Origin: Erwinia mallotivora
GTDB lineage: Bacteria > Pseudomonadota > Gammaproteobacteria > Enterobacterales > Enterobacteriaceae
Length of the DNA: 46,987 nucleotides
NCBI RefSeq assembly: GCF_000590885.1
Contig: NZ_JFHN01000055.1
Coordinates: 1-46,987 of the forward strand
Reading direction: 5' to 3'
Shown here: piece by piece, positions 46,761 to 46,987 of the stretch
Position numbering within the stretch: the first letter of the stretch is position 1
Layout: each line of letters starts with the position of its first letter
Notes under the pieces: model-generated
What the model saw: only the letters and a program-made list of their open reading frames with translations
Database searches by the model: none
What the model was told of the DNA's origin: nothing
Position numbers and translations under genes: made by a program

Positions 46761-46882
46761 GGAACGAATCTTTTACGCCGATGCCGCGTTGCTCTCCCTC
46801 GCGCCGCTCCGTCACATACCCACGTATGCTCCGTCCCGTCGTCTCAGTCGGCGCCTCGCCTCCGCGCAAAATCTTTCGTTCC
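46761..46882. repeat. Long imperfect palindrome in the 23S-5S spacer
   Basis: GGAACGAA (46761-46768) and TTCGTTCC (46875-46882) are perfect inverted ends of a ~122-bp GC-rich block that also shows inner pairing (TTTT-CGC against GCG-AAAA) and a central CATAC-CCAC-GTATG hairpin. It lies inside the 205-bp 23S-5S spacer, which is longer than the E. coli one. It may be a mobile palindromic repeat or an RNA-processing stem. Confidence 0.6.
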
Positions 46883-46951
46883 CGCTAATTCTTTATCCGT
46901 CACAAGCTGAAAATTATTCACTGTCTCTCAACAGAACGCCTCTGGCGTTGT

Positions 46952-46987
46952 AAGGTTAAGCCTCTCGGGTCATTAGTACCGGTCAGC
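46952..46987 (-). rRNA. rrl: 23S ribosomal RNA, 3' end only (runs off window)
   Basis: The minus strand reads GGTACTAATGACCCGAGAGG and ends CTTAACCTT, the conserved 23S 3' terminus. Only 36 nt are in the window; the gene continues to the right. Confidence 0.93.

Noticed and set aside
46581..46953. Two ~109-codon ORFs at the right end
   Set aside because: They lie across 5S rRNA and the 23S-5S spacer on the opposite strand; non-coding.

Overview
The window is a chromosomal segment of an enterobacterium, most likely a plant-associated member of the Erwiniaceae (Erwinia or Pantoea type). From about 10.9 kb to the end it follows the E. coli gene order proM-leuT-hisR-argX / enterobacterial common antigen (ECA) cluster / rho / trxA / rhlB-gppA / rep / ppiC / ilvC-ilvY / ilvADEMGL / comM / maoP / hdfR / trpT-aspT-rrf-rrl. 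The plant association is inferred from a harpin/pectate-lyase type III gene with an HrpL promoter, inserted between gppA and rep. All assignments rest on reading the sequence and on remembered family features; no search was run.

Region 1 (1-4847) is the 3' end of a large non-ribosomal peptide synthetase: the end of an adenylation domain, a carrier domain, one complete C-A-T module and a terminal thioesterase. Region 2 (4947-10913) is a small type VI secretion island read on the minus strand: vgrG, a LysM/lytic-transglycosylase-like effector, a periplasmic candidate immunity gene, a frameshifted orphan copy of the effector C-terminus and a second, diverged immunity gene. It is bounded by a 50-bp exact direct repeat that contains the terminator of the neighbouring tRNA-Pro gene; the left copy is followed by a decayed piece of the tRNA 3' end. 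Region 3 (10914-11535) holds five tRNAs (two identical tRNA-Pro UGG, Leu CAG, His GUG, Arg CCG) and their promoter.

Region 4 (11768-22644) is the ECA operon, transcribed wecA-wzzE-wecB-wecC-wecD-wecE-wzxE-wecF-wzyE-wecG with stop/start overlaps at several junctions. rffG and rffH, which sit between wecC and wecD in E. coli, are absent, so the dTDP-sugar precursor must be supplied from elsewhere. Region 5 (22820-31893) carries rho, trxA, rhlB, gppA, the HopAK1/Eop2-like gene and rep.

Region 6 (31983-42875) carries ppiC, a broken M20 peptidase gene and the isoleucine/valine genes: ilvC with its divergent activator ilvY, and the attenuated ilvLGMEDA operon with an intact ilvG. Region 7 (43152-46987) carries comM, maoP with the maoS site, hdfR, tRNA-Trp, tRNA-Asp, 5S rRNA and the first bases of the 23S 3' end, which is the distal end of an rrn operon.

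The core is conventional housekeeping DNA. The accessory interest lies in the NRPS, the T6SS effector/immunity island at the tRNA-Pro site, the isolated HrpL-controlled harpin-lyase gene, the shortened ECA operon and the decaying M20 gene.
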